Positions 8,894-18,353 are shown, counted from the stretch's first letter. The stretch is DNA of 64,000 nt from an uncultured Parafilimonas sp. (GCA_903882935.1 CAIRZB010000058.1:1-64000), one strand, 5' to 3'. Notes: generated by a model from the letters alone, not told the origin. Numbers and translations: made by a program.

Positions 8894-9218
8894 ATTAGTC
8901 TCATGTTTTGAAGCTATATTTTGGGTTAGTAGCCAAAAGCCGGGCGTTGGCAGGGTTTGTACTAATAAAGGCTGTTTTAGTTTTTAGGCCAGGGGGTAGG
9001 GAAGCAAAAGCATATAAAAAAGACAAAAGATTGTCATCTATGAAGATGAAGTTGCGGCCCACTGTTTGGGCTGGCCCAAAGAATAATTCCACTCCCAAAA
9101 CTTAGTGGCAGTTCGCTGGCTGAAACTTTTAATTTCTATTCCATTTGGCATCTATTATGTTCAGCCCCCTAGCTTACTGTAAAAAAGCCATGTAGTAATT
9201 AGTGGATGATACCGCGCG
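8894..9218. other. Intergenic stretch with no supported gene
   Basis: Two overlapping opposite-strand frames of 65 codons (8901-9105) are open here, but neither has a signal peptide or recognised motif and they mirror each other, which is typical of non-coding sequence. No terminator hairpin was found for the minus-strand gene ending at 9219. Confidence 0.4.
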
Positions 9219-10565
9219 TTATTTATTGCTCGCTTCTTCCAGTGCTTCGGCCAAAATATCCACGGCTTCCTGCAACTGTTGCTCGGTAATAACCAATGGC
9301 GGGCAAAGTTGTAATACGTTGCCCTGGGATACTTTAAAGCTCAGGCCGTTTTTAAGGCAGGCGTACATTACCTGCTCGGCTGCCGCAATGGCTTTTTCTT
9401 TGGTGGTGCGGTCTTTTACCAACTCAACGCCCCACAACAGGCCTATGCCGCGCACATCGCCAATAATGGGGTAACGGGTTTGCAAGTTTCTGAGTGCTTG
9501 GCCTAAAAACTGCCCGAGCGTTTGGGCTTTTTCCACCAGGTTTTCTTGCTCAATATATTCAAGCATGGCTGTGGCCGCTACGCTTCCCATCGGGCTTTTT
9601 TCGTGTGTGTAATGCCCTAGTGATACGTCTGCGGCTATGTTGTATTCGTTTTTGGCAACCATGGCTGCAAACGGTATAATGCCTGCGCCCAGCCCCTTGC
9701 CAAGGCAAATGATGTCTGGTTCAATGCCGTAATGCTCAAAGGCAAACATTTTGCCGGTGCGGCCAAACGCAATGGGTATCTCGTCCAAAATCAGCAGCAC
9801 ATTATATTGGGTACATAAGGCACGTACCCGCTGCCAATAGGCTTTGGTGGGTACTTGCGCATCGGTGTTGCGTATGGTTTCGGCAATAAACGCGCCTATG
9901 CCGGGGTCGGTTTTAAATAATACTTCCAATTCGTCCGCATACTTTTCATCGTTGGTGCCGCCAAAAATATTACGGTAACTGTCGGGCGGTGCTACGTTTT
10001 GGGGTTCGGGGTTAAAAGGCCCCATGTATTTTTTAAACTGGCCCTCACCGCCAGCCGCAATGGCATCCAGCGATGCACCGTGGAAGGAGTCTTTATACGA
10101 CACTACTTTGTATTTACCCGTTACCACCCTGGCCAGTTTTAAAGCCATGCCTATGACGCTGGTGCCCCCGGGTGCAAAAAGTACCCTGTTTAATGGGCCG
10201 GGCAGCAGACTGGTTAGTTTTTTGGCAAACTGTATGGCAGCGGTGTTGGTGTACCGGCGTGGGCAAAAGGGCAGCAAATCCATCTGGGCCTTTAGTTTCT
10301 CTACCACATATTGGTTACGGTAGCCTATTTGGTGTACGTTGTTGCCGTGGAAGTCCATATAGCGTTTACCGGCGGTGTCGGTTATGTAAATGCCTTCGCA
10401 GGAGGCGATCACATCCAAACAAGGGGTGGAGAGAGACTGGTGCATAAACACATCCGCGTCCTCGCCCAGTAGCTGTATGGTGTTGCCGTCAATTACTTTA
10501 TACCATTCCTGCCTGTGTGCCGAAAAGTTTACGTCGCCTTCCGTAAGCAAATGTTCGTCTGTCAT
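9219..10565 (-). CDS. Class III PLP-dependent aminotransferase-fold enzyme, possibly PbfA-like ammonia-lyase
   Basis: A 448-residue fold-type I PLP enzyme of the class III aminotransferase family. Visible motifs are the FAPGGTSVIGMALKLAR cofactor loop, SFHGAS, LILDEIPIAFGRTG with the PLP-contacting Asp, and LGKGLGAGIIP with the PLP lysine. The N-terminal block EGDVNFSAHRQEW ... HQSLSTPCLDV ... DFHGNNVHQIGY is not that of acetylornithine aminotransferases; from memory it resembles PbfA, the (R)-1-hydroxy-2-aminoethylphosphonate ammonia-lyase. No phosphonate gene (phnW, phnX) is in the window, so that role is a hypothesis. The start at 10565 opens the family-like sequence; an earlier ATG at 10676 adds 37 residues with no similarity. 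Safe call: class III aminotransferase superfamily. Confidence 0.75.
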   Translation of the reverse strand: MTDEHLLTEGDVNFSAHRQEWYKVIDGNTIQLLGEDADVFMHQSLSTPCLDVIASCEGIYITDTAGKRYMDFHGNNVHQIGYRNQYVVEKLKAQMDLLPFCPRRYTNTAAIQFAKKLTSLLPGPLNRVLFAPGGTSVIGMALKLARVVTGKYKVVSYKDSFHGASLDAIAAGGEGQFKKYMGPFNPEPQNVAPPDSYRNIFGGTNDEKYADELEVLFKTDPGIGAFIAETIRNTDAQVPTKAYWQRVRALCTQYNVLLILDEIPIAFGRTGKMFAFEHYGIEPDIICLGKGLGAGIIPFAAMVAKNEYNIAADVSLGHYTHEKSPMGSVAATAMLEYIEQENLVEKAQTLGQFLGQALRNLQTRYPIIGDVRGIGLLWGVELVKDRTTKEKAIAAAEQVMYACLKNGLSFKVSQGNVLQLCPPLVITEQQLQEAVDILAEALEEASNK

Positions 10566-10682
10566 GTATCGCAATTTGGTGGCGCAAGGTACGTAACCCA
10601 TGGCAAAGCGTTTTGGCCAAAGCTTATTATTGCCGGTATAACAGGGTATTTGGGTGCTGCAAAGCCAACATTGCACAAAAAA

Positions 10683-10715
10683 ATACCCCCTTTGGTTAAA
10701 AGCCGAAGGGGGTAT
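10683..10715 (-). terminator. Terminator after the molybdenum hydroxylase operon
   Basis: ATACCCCCTT (10683-10692) pairs perfectly with AAGGGGGTAT (10706-10715). On the minus strand the stem is followed by a run of T. It lies 15 bp past the stop at 10731. Confidence 0.8.
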
Positions 10716-10730
10716 ACTATAGTTGGGTTG

Positions 10731-12902
10731 CTAGGCTAAGTTGTTCAAATCAAACGGCAGCCGGCGCACGCGCTTGCCGGTAGCAGCAAATACTGCATTG
10801 GCCAGGGCCGGGGCAAACGGTGGCAGGCCAGGCTCGCCAACACCTTTTATGCTGGTGCCGCCTTCAGCCAATATATGCACTTCCAACGGCGGTATCTCGT
10901 TAATACGTACCATCTGGTTATTATGGAAATTGGTTTGCACCGTTTGGCCGCCTTCAAAGGTTATGCCGTCTTTAATGGCTGCCGTAAGGGCCATGGTCAT
11001 GGCACCTTCAATCTGCCCCTTAACCGTGTCTGGGTTTACCACCGTGCCCAAATCAATAACGGCGTACACTTTTTCTATTTTAACACTGTTGTTTTTTTTG
11101 ATGGATACTTCCACTACATAACCGGCTAAGCCTGCAAAAAACTCGTATTGCGCCACGCCGCGCCCCCAGCCTTTGGGCAATGGCTTGCCCCAATGCGAAA
11201 TCTCCTTTAGCTTGGTGAGTACTTTTTTACAGTCTGAGTCTTTTGTCAGCAGGGTCTCCAGCCGGTAGGCCATCGGGTCTTTGCCGGCCTTAACGGCCAT
11301 CTCGTCAATAAAGCACTCATGGGCAAAGGCAAGGGTACTGCTGGTAACACTGCGCCAGGCGGCCATGGGTATGTGTATGGGGGAGAACACATATTCGTTC
11401 TTCATGTTGGGCAGCTCATATTTCTGGTCGCTTATGCCCTCCGTCATATTGCTGCTTTCCCCCGTTTCGTTGCGTTTTTCGTCCATCGTTGCACCCAGCG
11501 AGGGCGATATTACTTTATGCTGAAAGGCCACCGGCTTGCCGTCGGCACCTATGCCCGCCTTTAACGCCGAAAAAGTCATCGGCCTGAACGGGCCCAGCTG
11601 CGTGTCGTCCTCCCTTGTCCAAACCACTTTTACCGGCTTGCCCACTGCTTTTGCCAGGGTGGCTGCTTCGGTGGCAAAATCGGGGTACAGGCGCCTGCCA
11701 AACGCACCGCCGTTAAAAAATATGTTCACCTTCACGTTCTCCCTCGGTATGCCCAGTTTGCCGGAAAGTTCCCCTTTCACCAAGTCTGGCCCTTGGGCAG
11801 ATACCCATACTTCCACCTTGTCGTCGCCATGCCACTGGGCTACGCAATTCATAGGCTCCATGGGCGAGTGCGACACCACCGGGGTTTCGTAAAAGGCCTC
11901 CAGTTTAAGAGGGGCTGCCTCGAACGATTTGTCAAAATCGCCTTGGTTGTGCACTACCTTGCCTTCGGTTTTTGCCAGCCCGCGCAGGCCTTCCTCATAT
12001 TCTTTGGAGTTGAATTTGTCGTTGCCTTGGTAATCCCAGTGTAATTCTAACGCAAGCCGGCCTTGGTAGGCAGCCCAATATGTATCGGCAATCACTGCCA
12101 CGGCATCATATTTGTTTTTGCCCCCCAGCATACGTTGAAACCGCACGGTCTTCTGCACGCCTTTTTGCTTCAATGCTTCTGTGTCGCTGTAACTAAGCAG
12201 TTTTGCGCCAAACACGGGGCAGTGGGCCACACTGGCATATACCATGCCTGGCACTTCCACGTCAATGCCAAACACGGCCTGGCCTGATACTTTTAGCGGT
12301 ATATCGGGCCGGGGGGAGTTTTTACCCAGTATTTTAAAATGCTTGGGGTCTTTCAGCGTTGGGCTTTGGGGTACGGGCAGTTTGGCGGCTGTCTCCACCA
12401 GGTCGCCATAGCCCAGGCTCTTGCCTGTGGGCTTGTGGTATACTTTTGCGTTTTCGGCATAGCACTCCGTTACCACCACATTCCATTGTTGTGCTGCGGC
12501 CGCCACCAGCATTTCGCGGGCGGAAGCACCCACCTTCCGTAGCGGAAGATAGTTGCTGCGCACGGAGAAACTACCGCCGCTCACCTGGCCCTTGTAGGCT
12601 GGGTCACCGTTGGTTTGCTGAATGGTAACGTCGCTGAGTGTTACTTCCAACTCCTCGGCAATCAGCGCGGGCACCGATTGGTAGGTGCCCTGGCCCATTT
12701 CGGGCTTGGGGCTCATCAGCGTTATTTTGCCTGATTTTTCTATGATGATAAAGGGCGTTAAATTAAAGGCCGTGGCTGCATCGCCTGCGGCCAGTATATC
12801 TTGGCCCGCCTTTGCCGAAAAGCCCAGCACCAAGGCCGCGCTGGTTAGGCTAGACAGTTTTAAAAAGCCCCTGCGGTTAATTGGTTGTTGCACCTGTTGC
12901 AT
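10731..12902 (-). CDS. Molybdopterin-binding subunit of an IorB/xanthine dehydrogenase-type oxidoreductase
   Basis: A 723-residue large subunit of the molybdenum hydroxylase family, nearest in layout to isoquinoline 1-oxidoreductase beta (IorB) and similar aldehyde or heteroaromatic dehydrogenases. Residues 8-38 form a twin-arginine signal (NRRGFLKLSS ... LVLGFSAKA), so the enzyme is folded with cofactor and exported. The molybdopterin-binding segments include GQGTYQSVPALIAEEL, GGAFGRRLYPD and a C-terminal GVGEPGLPPFAPALANA whose Glu is the family's catalytic base. The 2Fe-2S subunit is encoded 62 bp upstream on the same strand, the usual order, and a terminator follows. Such enzymes pass electrons to a membrane cytochrome c; the substrate cannot be told from sequence. 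Confidence 0.85.
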   Translation of the reverse strand: MQQVQQPINRRGFLKLSSLTSAALVLGFSAKAGQDILAAGDAATAFNLTPFIIIEKSGKITLMSPKPEMGQGTYQSVPALIAEELEVTLSDVTIQQTNGDPAYKGQVSGGSFSVRSNYLPLRKVGASAREMLVAAAAQQWNVVVTECYAENAKVYHKPTGKSLGYGDLVETAAKLPVPQSPTLKDPKHFKILGKNSPRPDIPLKVSGQAVFGIDVEVPGMVYASVAHCPVFGAKLLSYSDTEALKQKGVQKTVRFQRMLGGKNKYDAVAVIADTYWAAYQGRLALELHWDYQGNDKFNSKEYEEGLRGLAKTEGKVVHNQGDFDKSFEAAPLKLEAFYETPVVSHSPMEPMNCVAQWHGDDKVEVWVSAQGPDLVKGELSGKLGIPRENVKVNIFFNGGAFGRRLYPDFATEAATLAKAVGKPVKVVWTREDDTQLGPFRPMTFSALKAGIGADGKPVAFQHKVISPSLGATMDEKRNETGESSNMTEGISDQKYELPNMKNEYVFSPIHIPMAAWRSVTSSTLAFAHECFIDEMAVKAGKDPMAYRLETLLTKDSDCKKVLTKLKEISHWGKPLPKGWGRGVAQYEFFAGLAGYVVEVSIKKNNSVKIEKVYAVIDLGTVVNPDTVKGQIEGAMTMALTAAIKDGITFEGGQTVQTNFHNNQMVRINEIPPLEVHILAEGGTSIKGVGEPGLPPFAPALANAVFAATGKRVRRLPFDLNNLA

Positions 12903-12964
12903 AAATTATTTTAATTGGTTATGTTAGCATTTGTTATGGTTGCGTTTGGCAAACGGTACCGTAT

Positions 12965-13462
12965 TTATTCTGCGCCCGCAGTTGCTGTGGCGTGGCCGTT
13001 GTGCATTAGCTCGGCGGCGCGGTGTATGGCTTGCTTTATACGCAAGTAAGTGCCGCAGCGGCAAATATTGCCCTGCATAGCCGCGTCAATTTCCGCATCG
13101 GTTGGGTGCGGCGTTTGCTTCAACAGGGCCGTGGCAGACATTATCTGCCCGCTTTGGCAGTAGCCGCATTGGGGTACCTGCAGCTCAATCCAGGCCTTTT
13201 GTACCACATGGTCAATGTTGGCCGAAATACCCTCGATGGTGGTGATGCTTTTTGCCGATACGGCCGCAGCCAATGGCAGGGTGCAGGAGCGCATGGCAAC
13301 ACCGTCAAAATGCACGGTGCAGGCCCCGCAGAGCGACATGCCGCAGCCAAACTTGGTGCCCTTTAGTCCAATATGGTCGCGCAGTACCCAAAGCAGGGGT
13401 GTTTGTGGGTCGGCATCCACGGTGTATGCCTTGTTGTTTACGGTTAGTGTAAAAGTGGCCAT
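12965..13462 (-). CDS. 2Fe-2S subunit of an IorA/xanthine dehydrogenase-type oxidoreductase
   Basis: A 165-residue small subunit carrying two 2Fe-2S clusters. The N-terminal plant-ferredoxin-type domain has [15 protein letters not shown] and a fourth cysteine in RSCTLP; the C-terminal helical domain has [12 protein letters not shown] and [12 protein letters not shown]. Length and motifs match IorA. It relays electrons from the molybdenum site of the subunit encoded immediately downstream. It has no signal peptide and presumably is co-exported with its Tat-targeted partner. A near-palindrome at 13512-13527 lies 50 bp upstream. Confidence 0.9.
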   Translation of the reverse strand: MATFTLTVNNKAYTVDADPQTPLLWVLRDHIGLKGTKFGCGMSLCGACTVHFDGVAMRSCTLPLAAAVSAKSITTIEGISANIDHVVQKAWIELQVPQCGYCQSGQIMSATALLKQTPHPTDAEIDAAMQGNICRCGTYLRIKQAIHRAAELMHNGHATATAGAE

Positions 13463-13511
13463 AGCAATAAATTTTATATTTAACAGTCAGCTAATTATCA
13501 GGGGAAAATAT

Positions 13512-13527
13512 TTGTTCGAATGTACAA
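13512..13527 (-). promoter_or_regulatory. Near-palindromic site upstream of the oxidoreductase operon
   Basis: TTGTTCGAATGTACAA is a 16-bp inverted repeat with one mismatched pair, resembling half-site spacing of Crp/Fnr-type operators. It lies between the 2Fe-2S gene and a divergent, now frameshifted Crp/Fnr-type gene. The link to that regulator is inference. The rest of 13463-13789 shows no gene. Confidence 0.25.
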
Positions 13528-13789
13528 CGAATAATTGCCGCTTGCTACTAATTAATAATTGAGGTAGGCACGTGTTTTTAATTGGCGATAATGGGGTTAA
13601 CTTTGCTGCATCGTTATGTTTTTAGGGATATAACGATGAATGGTTGTACTCATCGCGATATTGTAGCTGCTTTTGTTTTTCCGGTTTTCCGAAAAACTAT
13701 TCCGGTTGGGCCAATGTTGCAAAATCATCTGTTCGTAACATTGCTACACTTTGCCATTGGCTTTTACTTTTACCATCACCCCACATCTA

Positions 13790-14363
13790 ATGACCGCACT
13801 AGAAAAATACATACAAACATATTTTGGGGTTAGCCCCGACGACCTAGAAAAAATAACCTCATTTTTCACCCCTATAACCATGAAAAAAGGGGAGTTTTTT
13901 GTGAAGACGGGCAGGCACTGCGACAGGCTGGGTTTTGTGCAAGCCGGTATGATACGTGAGTTTGTTTTTTTGCAAGAAAAAGAAGTTACCAAATTTATTT
14001 CCACCAGCGGTTATTTTACCGTTGACTTGGCCAGTTTTGTGTTTCAGCAGCCTGCCCGCTGGAATATTCAGGCGTTGACAGACTGCGAGTTATTTGTAAT
14101 TACCCACAAAGACTACCTACGCATAGGGCAGGTAATACCCAGTTGGGCTGCGCTTGAAAAACTTTTTCTGGCGAAATGCTTTGCTGGAAGACAGGATAAT
14201 TAGCCTACTCTCCATGACTTCCGCAGAGCGGTACTACCAACTACTTAGTTTTAATGCCGACCTGTTTAACCAAGTGCATTTGCAATATTTGGCCTCCATG
14301 CTAGGCATGACGCCGGAAACGCTGAGCAGGCTTCGAAAAAAAGCAACAGGCAAAACTTCTTGA
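13790..14363 (+). pseudogene. Crp/Fnr-family regulator, frameshifted
   Basis: The first frame (from ATG at 13790) encodes the cyclic-nucleotide-binding-fold sensor: MTALEKYIQTYFGV, FFVKTGRHCDRLGFVQAGMIREF, ending in SWAALEKLFLAKCF before an out-of-frame tail and a stop near 14203. The HTH part continues in the +1 frame: ALLEDRIISLLSMTSAERYYQLL and QYLASMLGMTPETLSRLRKK, a standard Crp/Fnr recognition region, ending at 14363. The switch lies at about 14160-14186. Joined, the protein has the normal length of about 190 residues. It may be a true disruption or a sequencing error; no homopolymer run is at the junction. It is divergent from the oxidoreductase operon. Confidence 0.75.
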
Positions 14364-14428
14364 TTTTTGTCAAGTGTGTGCCTTTGGTTTGTGTCCACTT
14401 TTGTGTTGTGCAAAGCAAAACATTAGGT

Positions 14429-14959
14429 ATGAACACAAAAGCACTTTTTTTAACGGCGTTCGGCTGGGCCATTTCGGCAAGCCTTTTCGCGCAAAACACA
14501 CACACTATGCAAAGCATTAACCAACGTGCGCCCGTACAATGCAGTAAATCAATTACCATCAATGCCAGTGCCGAAAAAGTATGGTCCCTCATCACTAACA
14601 TTAATCATTGGGCTGCTTGGCAAACCGACATCAGCCGCGCAACGTTGCACGGCAGCCTAACAGCCGGAACATTATTTGAATGGAAAACAGGCGGGGCAAA
14701 CATACACTCCACGCTGCATACGGTAGAGCCATTTAAATATTTTGGCTGGACGGGCAAAACAATGGGCATTCATGCCATCCATAACTGGACAATATCTGAG
14801 GCAAACGGCCAAACTACCGTAACCGTGGAAGAAAGTATGCAGGGGCTGCTGGCAGGGCTATTAAAAAAATCGTTTAATAAAAGCCTTGAAAATGGTATGA
14901 TACGTTGGTTGAGCCTATTAAAAGCAGCGTGCGAGCAGCCAGTTTCACCCGTTAACTAA
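14429..14959 (+). CDS. Exported SRPBCC (START-like) domain protein
   Basis: A 176-residue protein with a signal peptide (MNTKALFLTAFGWAISASLFAQ) and one SRPBCC fold, the hydrophobic-ligand-binding cup shared by polyketide cyclases and START domains. Matching features are SKSITINASAEKVWSLITNINHWAAWQTDI near the mature N-terminus, the FEWKTGG strand and a long C-terminal helix (LLAGLLKKSFNKSLENGMIRWL). Ligand and role are unknown. The ATG at 14429 was taken because it begins the signal peptide. Confidence 0.75.
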   Translation: MNTKALFLTAFGWAISASLFAQNTHTMQSINQRAPVQCSKSITINASAEKVWSLITNINHWAAWQTDISRATLHGSLTAGTLFEWKTGGANIHSTLHTVEPFKYFGWTGKTMGIHAIHNWTISEANGQTTVTVEESMQGLLAGLLKKSFNKSLENGMIRWLSLLKAACEQPVSPVN

Positions 14960-15070
14960 AACGGCAAAAAGCCTGTAGTTTACAATAATGGCAAGGCAGC
15001 GGAATAAATAAGCCAGCCTCTCCACTGCGCAAACAAAATTCTTCCGTAGATTGCCGACAAAATTTGCCGG

Positions 15071-16480
15071 ATGAAAAAATTATGCTTGTTAATAATTGGT
15101 ATTGCATTTTTGCAAAATGTGTTTGCTAATATTACCCTGCCCGCTGCTATTGGCAGCAATATGGTATTGCAACAGCAAAGTGCGGTTAAAATATGGGGCT
15201 GGGGCAACCCCGGCGAATTGGTTTTTGTAACCACATCGTGGAACAACCACACAGACTCTGTTTTTGTGACAGCAAATGCCGACTGGCAAATTATGTTGCA
15301 AACACCCGCAGCCAGCAACACCGCTTACAACATAACCATAAAAGCGTCTAATACCATTGTTTTGGAGAACGTATTGGTAGGCGAAGTGTGGGTTTGCAGC
15401 GGCCAAAGCAATATGGAGATGAGTTACGGCTGGGGCCTGCCCGATGTGGCGGCAGAACTGCCAACGGCGTATAATAACAATATTCGGTTTTTTACAGTGG
15501 GTAAGGCATCTTCGGCCTTCCCGCAGTTTGATTGCAAAGGCCATTGGGCAGTATGCGATTCAAACACGCTTAAATCCTTTAGCGCGGTGGCGTATTTTTT
15601 TGGCAAAAAGCTTAATAAAAACCTGAATATACCGATCGGACTTATAAACACCAGCTGGGGCGGTACTGCCGCTGAGGTTTGGACGCCCGAAACCAAGGTT
15701 TACGGCGATGCCGAATTAAAGGATGCGGCCGCCAAATTAAAACCAAGCAGCGGGTGGCCCATTGCACCCGGTTGTGTGTACAACGCAATGGTTGCCCCTT
15801 TGGTAAACTATGCTGTTGCCGGTGCTATTTGGTACCAAGGGGAAAGCAACACCGGCACAGCAGCATCGTACGCCCATTTGTTGGATACGATGATTAGCAC
15901 ATGGCGCACCGCATGGGGCAAAAACCTGCCTTTTTACCTAGTGCAAATTGCCCCCTTTAAATATGGCAATAATTACAACGGCGCATTATTGGAGGAACAG
16001 CAGGCAAAGGTGTTGGCCTTCCCGAACACTGGCATGGTGGTAACTAACGACTTGGTGACGGACACCAACGACATACACCCCAAAAACAAACATGATGTGG
16101 GCTACCGCCTTGCCGGCTGGGCTTTGGCAGAAACGTACCATATGCAGGGTGCTGCGTATAAAAGCCCCATGTACAAAAACATGGTGATTGAAAAGGGCAA
16201 AGCCATCATTAATTTTGACAATGCCGTAGACGGACTTGCCTCAAAGAGCAAAACAATTGGTGAAGTATTGATTGCCGGTGACGATAAGATATTTTATGCC
16301 GCTGACGTGAAGATTGAAGGTAACAAACTTATTGTAAGCAGCAAACTGGTAAAACAACCCGTGGCCGTGCGTTATGGGTTTGGTAATACGGCATTAGCCA
16401 CGTTGTTCAGCAACAATGGTTTGCCTGTATGCCCCTTCAGAACCGATGATTGGGTATTGGGCAAGCCAAGTGCAAAATAA
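15071..16480 (+). CDS. Sialate O-acetylesterase-type SGNH hydrolase
   Basis: A 469-residue exported esterase (signal MKKLCLLIIGIAFLQNVFA) of the SASA/SGNH family that removes O-acetyl groups from sialic acids or other glycans in the periplasm. The nucleophile motif is CSGQSNMEM (block I), followed by GLINTSWGGT (block II), IWYQGESNTG (block III) and the DIHPKNKHDVG segment with the Asp and His of the triad. The N-terminal ITLPAAIGSNMVLQQQ begins the usual beta domain. It is shorter than the homologue at 59464-61413, which carries an extra jelly-roll module between blocks II and III. It stands alone between an SRPBCC gene and a thioredoxin-like gene. Confidence 0.9.
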   Translation: MKKLCLLIIGIAFLQNVFANITLPAAIGSNMVLQQQSAVKIWGWGNPGELVFVTTSWNNHTDSVFVTANADWQIMLQTPAASNTAYNITIKASNTIVLENVLVGEVWVCSGQSNMEMSYGWGLPDVAAELPTAYNNNIRFFTVGKASSAFPQFDCKGHWAVCDSNTLKSFSAVAYFFGKKLNKNLNIPIGLINTSWGGTAAEVWTPETKVYGDAELKDAAAKLKPSSGWPIAPGCVYNAMVAPLVNYAVAGAIWYQGESNTGTAASYAHLLDTMISTWRTAWGKNLPFYLVQIAPFKYGNNYNGALLEEQQAKVLAFPNTGMVVTNDLVTDTNDIHPKNKHDVGYRLAGWALAETYHMQGAAYKSPMYKNMVIEKGKAIINFDNAVDGLASKSKTIGEVLIAGDDKIFYAADVKIEGNKLIVSSKLVKQPVAVRYGFGNTALATLFSNNGLPVCPFRTDDWVLGKPSAK

Positions 16481-16620
16481 GGGATGGGGATTTATTGCTA
16501 AAAAGTCCGCCTTTTGCGAGGTAAATGGAAACCTGCCAACAACATGCTAAAATTTTATAGGCTGCCCTAAGTTTAGTTTACTGCTTTATCTTTACGGCAC
16601 AATTGTATTAAACACTAAAC

Positions 16621-17187
16621 ATGAAAAAGGTTATTGTAATTGTTTTTTCGGCCCTGGTTGCGTTGCAGGCTGCTGCGCAGCCTGGTAGTGCTGGCACTAA
16701 AAATACCAACCCCGTGGTTGACACTGTGCCTCCTTACAAGAAGAACCCTAGTCTTCCGCCGTTTAAGCTGCTACAGGCAGACAGCACTTGGTTTACCAAT
16801 ATGGAACTGGCCAAAAAAAAGCCAGTGGTGATTATCTATTTTAGTCCCGAGTGTGGGCACTGCCAATTGGCGGCCCAGGAAATGACCAATAGCATAGACA
16901 AGTTAAAGGATGCCACCTTTTTGTGGGTGAGCTATTACAGCGTGCCAGATATTGCCAAGTTTGTGGAGAATTACCACCTGGCACAATACCCTAATTTTAA
17001 GTTTGGACGGGATCCCCAATACTTTTTACCTACTTATTTCCGTGTTAAGTTTACCCCTTTTATGGCCGTATACGACAATAACGGGCAGTTTGTACAATCA
17101 TTTGAGCAAGGCGCCAGCCCAGAAGTATTGGCCACACTTATACACGATAATTTGCATAACAAAAAGAAAACCAAGCACACGAGCTAA
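16621..17187 (+). CDS. Exported thioredoxin-like (TlpA-type) protein
   Basis: A 188-residue protein with a signal peptide (MKKVIVIVFSALVALQAAAQ) and a thioredoxin fold. The redox motif is CGHC in IIYFSPECGHCQLAAQEM, and FTPFMAVYDNNG carries the cis-Pro-type strand. Such periplasmic proteins reduce disulfides or serve cytochrome c maturation. A TATCTTTA box at 16587-16594 fits the Bacteroidota -7 consensus, 27 bp before the ATG, which suggests a short leader. It has no co-directional partner that points to a specific client. Confidence 0.8.
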   Translation: MKKVIVIVFSALVALQAAAQPGSAGTKNTNPVVDTVPPYKKNPSLPPFKLLQADSTWFTNMELAKKKPVVIIYFSPECGHCQLAAQEMTNSIDKLKDATFLWVSYYSVPDIAKFVENYHLAQYPNFKFGRDPQYFLPTYFRVKFTPFMAVYDNNGQFVQSFEQGASPEVLATLIHDNLHNKKKTKHTS

Positions 17188-17337
17188 GGCTTTAAAGAAT
17201 TTATAGCGGTGTAGTGCAGGGTGTTTGTAAAATGGGGTAAGGTTTTTGGGGTGTTAGTTTTACCGAATGCAGCCCCAAAATTTTGCACAATACGCCAAAC
17301 TAAGGGTATTTGTAAATAACCATATTGGCTGCTCCCT

Positions 17338-17345
17338 TACCTTTG
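17338..17345 (+). promoter_or_regulatory. Candidate -7 box for mdh
   Basis: TACCTTTG matches the Bacteroidota -7 consensus TAnnTTTG and lies 60 bp before the mdh start. No well-spaced -33 TTG is present, so the match is partial. Confidence 0.4.
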
Positions 17346-17404
17346 CTGCGCAAAATACATTTTAACCAAATCCCTGCTGTTGGCGGGGGCTAAATTTTGT
17401 CTAT

Positions 17405-18334
17405 ATGAAAGTTACGGTAGTAGGCGCTGGCGCGGTGGGCGCAACCTGTGCGGACAACATTGCACGCAAGGAGCTTTGTACAGAACTGGTGTTATTGGAT
17501 ATTAAGGAAGGTATTGCCGAAGGCAAGGCCCAAGATATGCAGCAAACGGCCGCCCTGCTTGGCTTTGATACCCGCATTACAGGCAGCACCAACGACTACA
17601 CAAAAACCGCCGGCAGCGATTTGGTGGTGGTTACCAGCGGCTTACCCCGCAAACCCGGTATGACCCGCGAGGAATTGATTGGTGTAAACGCAGGCATCGT
17701 AAAAGGTGTTACGCAAAACATTTTGCAAAACTCGCCCGATGCCATCATCATCATCATTAGTAACCCGATGGATACGATGACATACCTGGCCCTTACCACA
17801 GCAGGCGTACCCAAAAACCGCATTATAGGCATGGGCGGCGCTTTGGACAGTGCCCGTTTTAAATACCAACTTAGTAAGCACCTTGGTGCAAGCGCGGCAG
17901 ACCTTAACGCTATTGTAGTGGGCGGCCATGGTGACACAACCATGATACCCCTGATACGTTTGGCCACTTGGAACAGCGTACCCGTTACCCAATTTCTTAC
18001 CGCTGAGCAGCAACAGCAAATTGTGGCCGACACCATGGTGGGCGGTGCCACATTAACCAAGCTTATCGGCACCTCGGCTTGGTATGCCCCCGGTGCTGCC
18101 GGAGCATCACTGGTGGAGAGCATTGTGCGTGATGAGAAGAAATTGATTTCCTGCTGCGTAGCGTTGGACGGCGAATATGGCCAAAGCGATATAGCCCTTG
18201 GTGTACCTGTTACCATTGGTAGGAACGGCTGGGAAAAAATTCTTGATTTCGGCTTGAATGCAGAAGAGCAGGCCTTGTTTAACAAGAGCGCCGATGCCGT
18301 TAGGAGCATGAACGACGTGCTTAAGACATTGTAG
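17405..18334 (+). CDS. mdh: Malate dehydrogenase
   Basis: A 309-residue NAD-dependent malate dehydrogenase of the LDH-like group, interconverting malate and oxaloacetate in the cytoplasmic TCA cycle. It opens with the Rossmann motif VVGAGAVGATCADN. The substrate loop GLPRKPGMTREEL has the Arg pair and Met pattern of malate-specific enzymes, the second Arg lies in SARFKYQL, and the catalytic His is in VVGGHGDTTMIP. Length is typical. It is followed by a strong terminator and appears monocistronic. A malic enzyme gene (48178) elsewhere in the window handles the same metabolite. Confidence 0.96.
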   Translation: MKVTVVGAGAVGATCADNIARKELCTELVLLDIKEGIAEGKAQDMQQTAALLGFDTRITGSTNDYTKTAGSDLVVVTSGLPRKPGMTREELIGVNAGIVKGVTQNILQNSPDAIIIIISNPMDTMTYLALTTAGVPKNRIIGMGGALDSARFKYQLSKHLGASAADLNAIVVGGHGDTTMIPLIRLATWNSVPVTQFLTAEQQQQIVADTMVGGATLTKLIGTSAWYAPGAAGASLVESIVRDEKKLISCCVALDGEYGQSDIALGVPVTIGRNGWEKILDFGLNAEEQALFNKSADAVRSMNDVLKTL

Positions 18335-18353
18335 TTTTTAAGATACTAATAAT

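Noticed and set aside
8901-9105. Two overlapping 65-codon frames on opposite strands
   Set aside because: Mirror-image frames with no motif or signal; treated as non-coding.
13022-13366. Plus-strand frame across the 2Fe-2S subunit gene
   Set aside because: The minus strand carries all eight cluster cysteines in correct order; the plus frame is a shadow.
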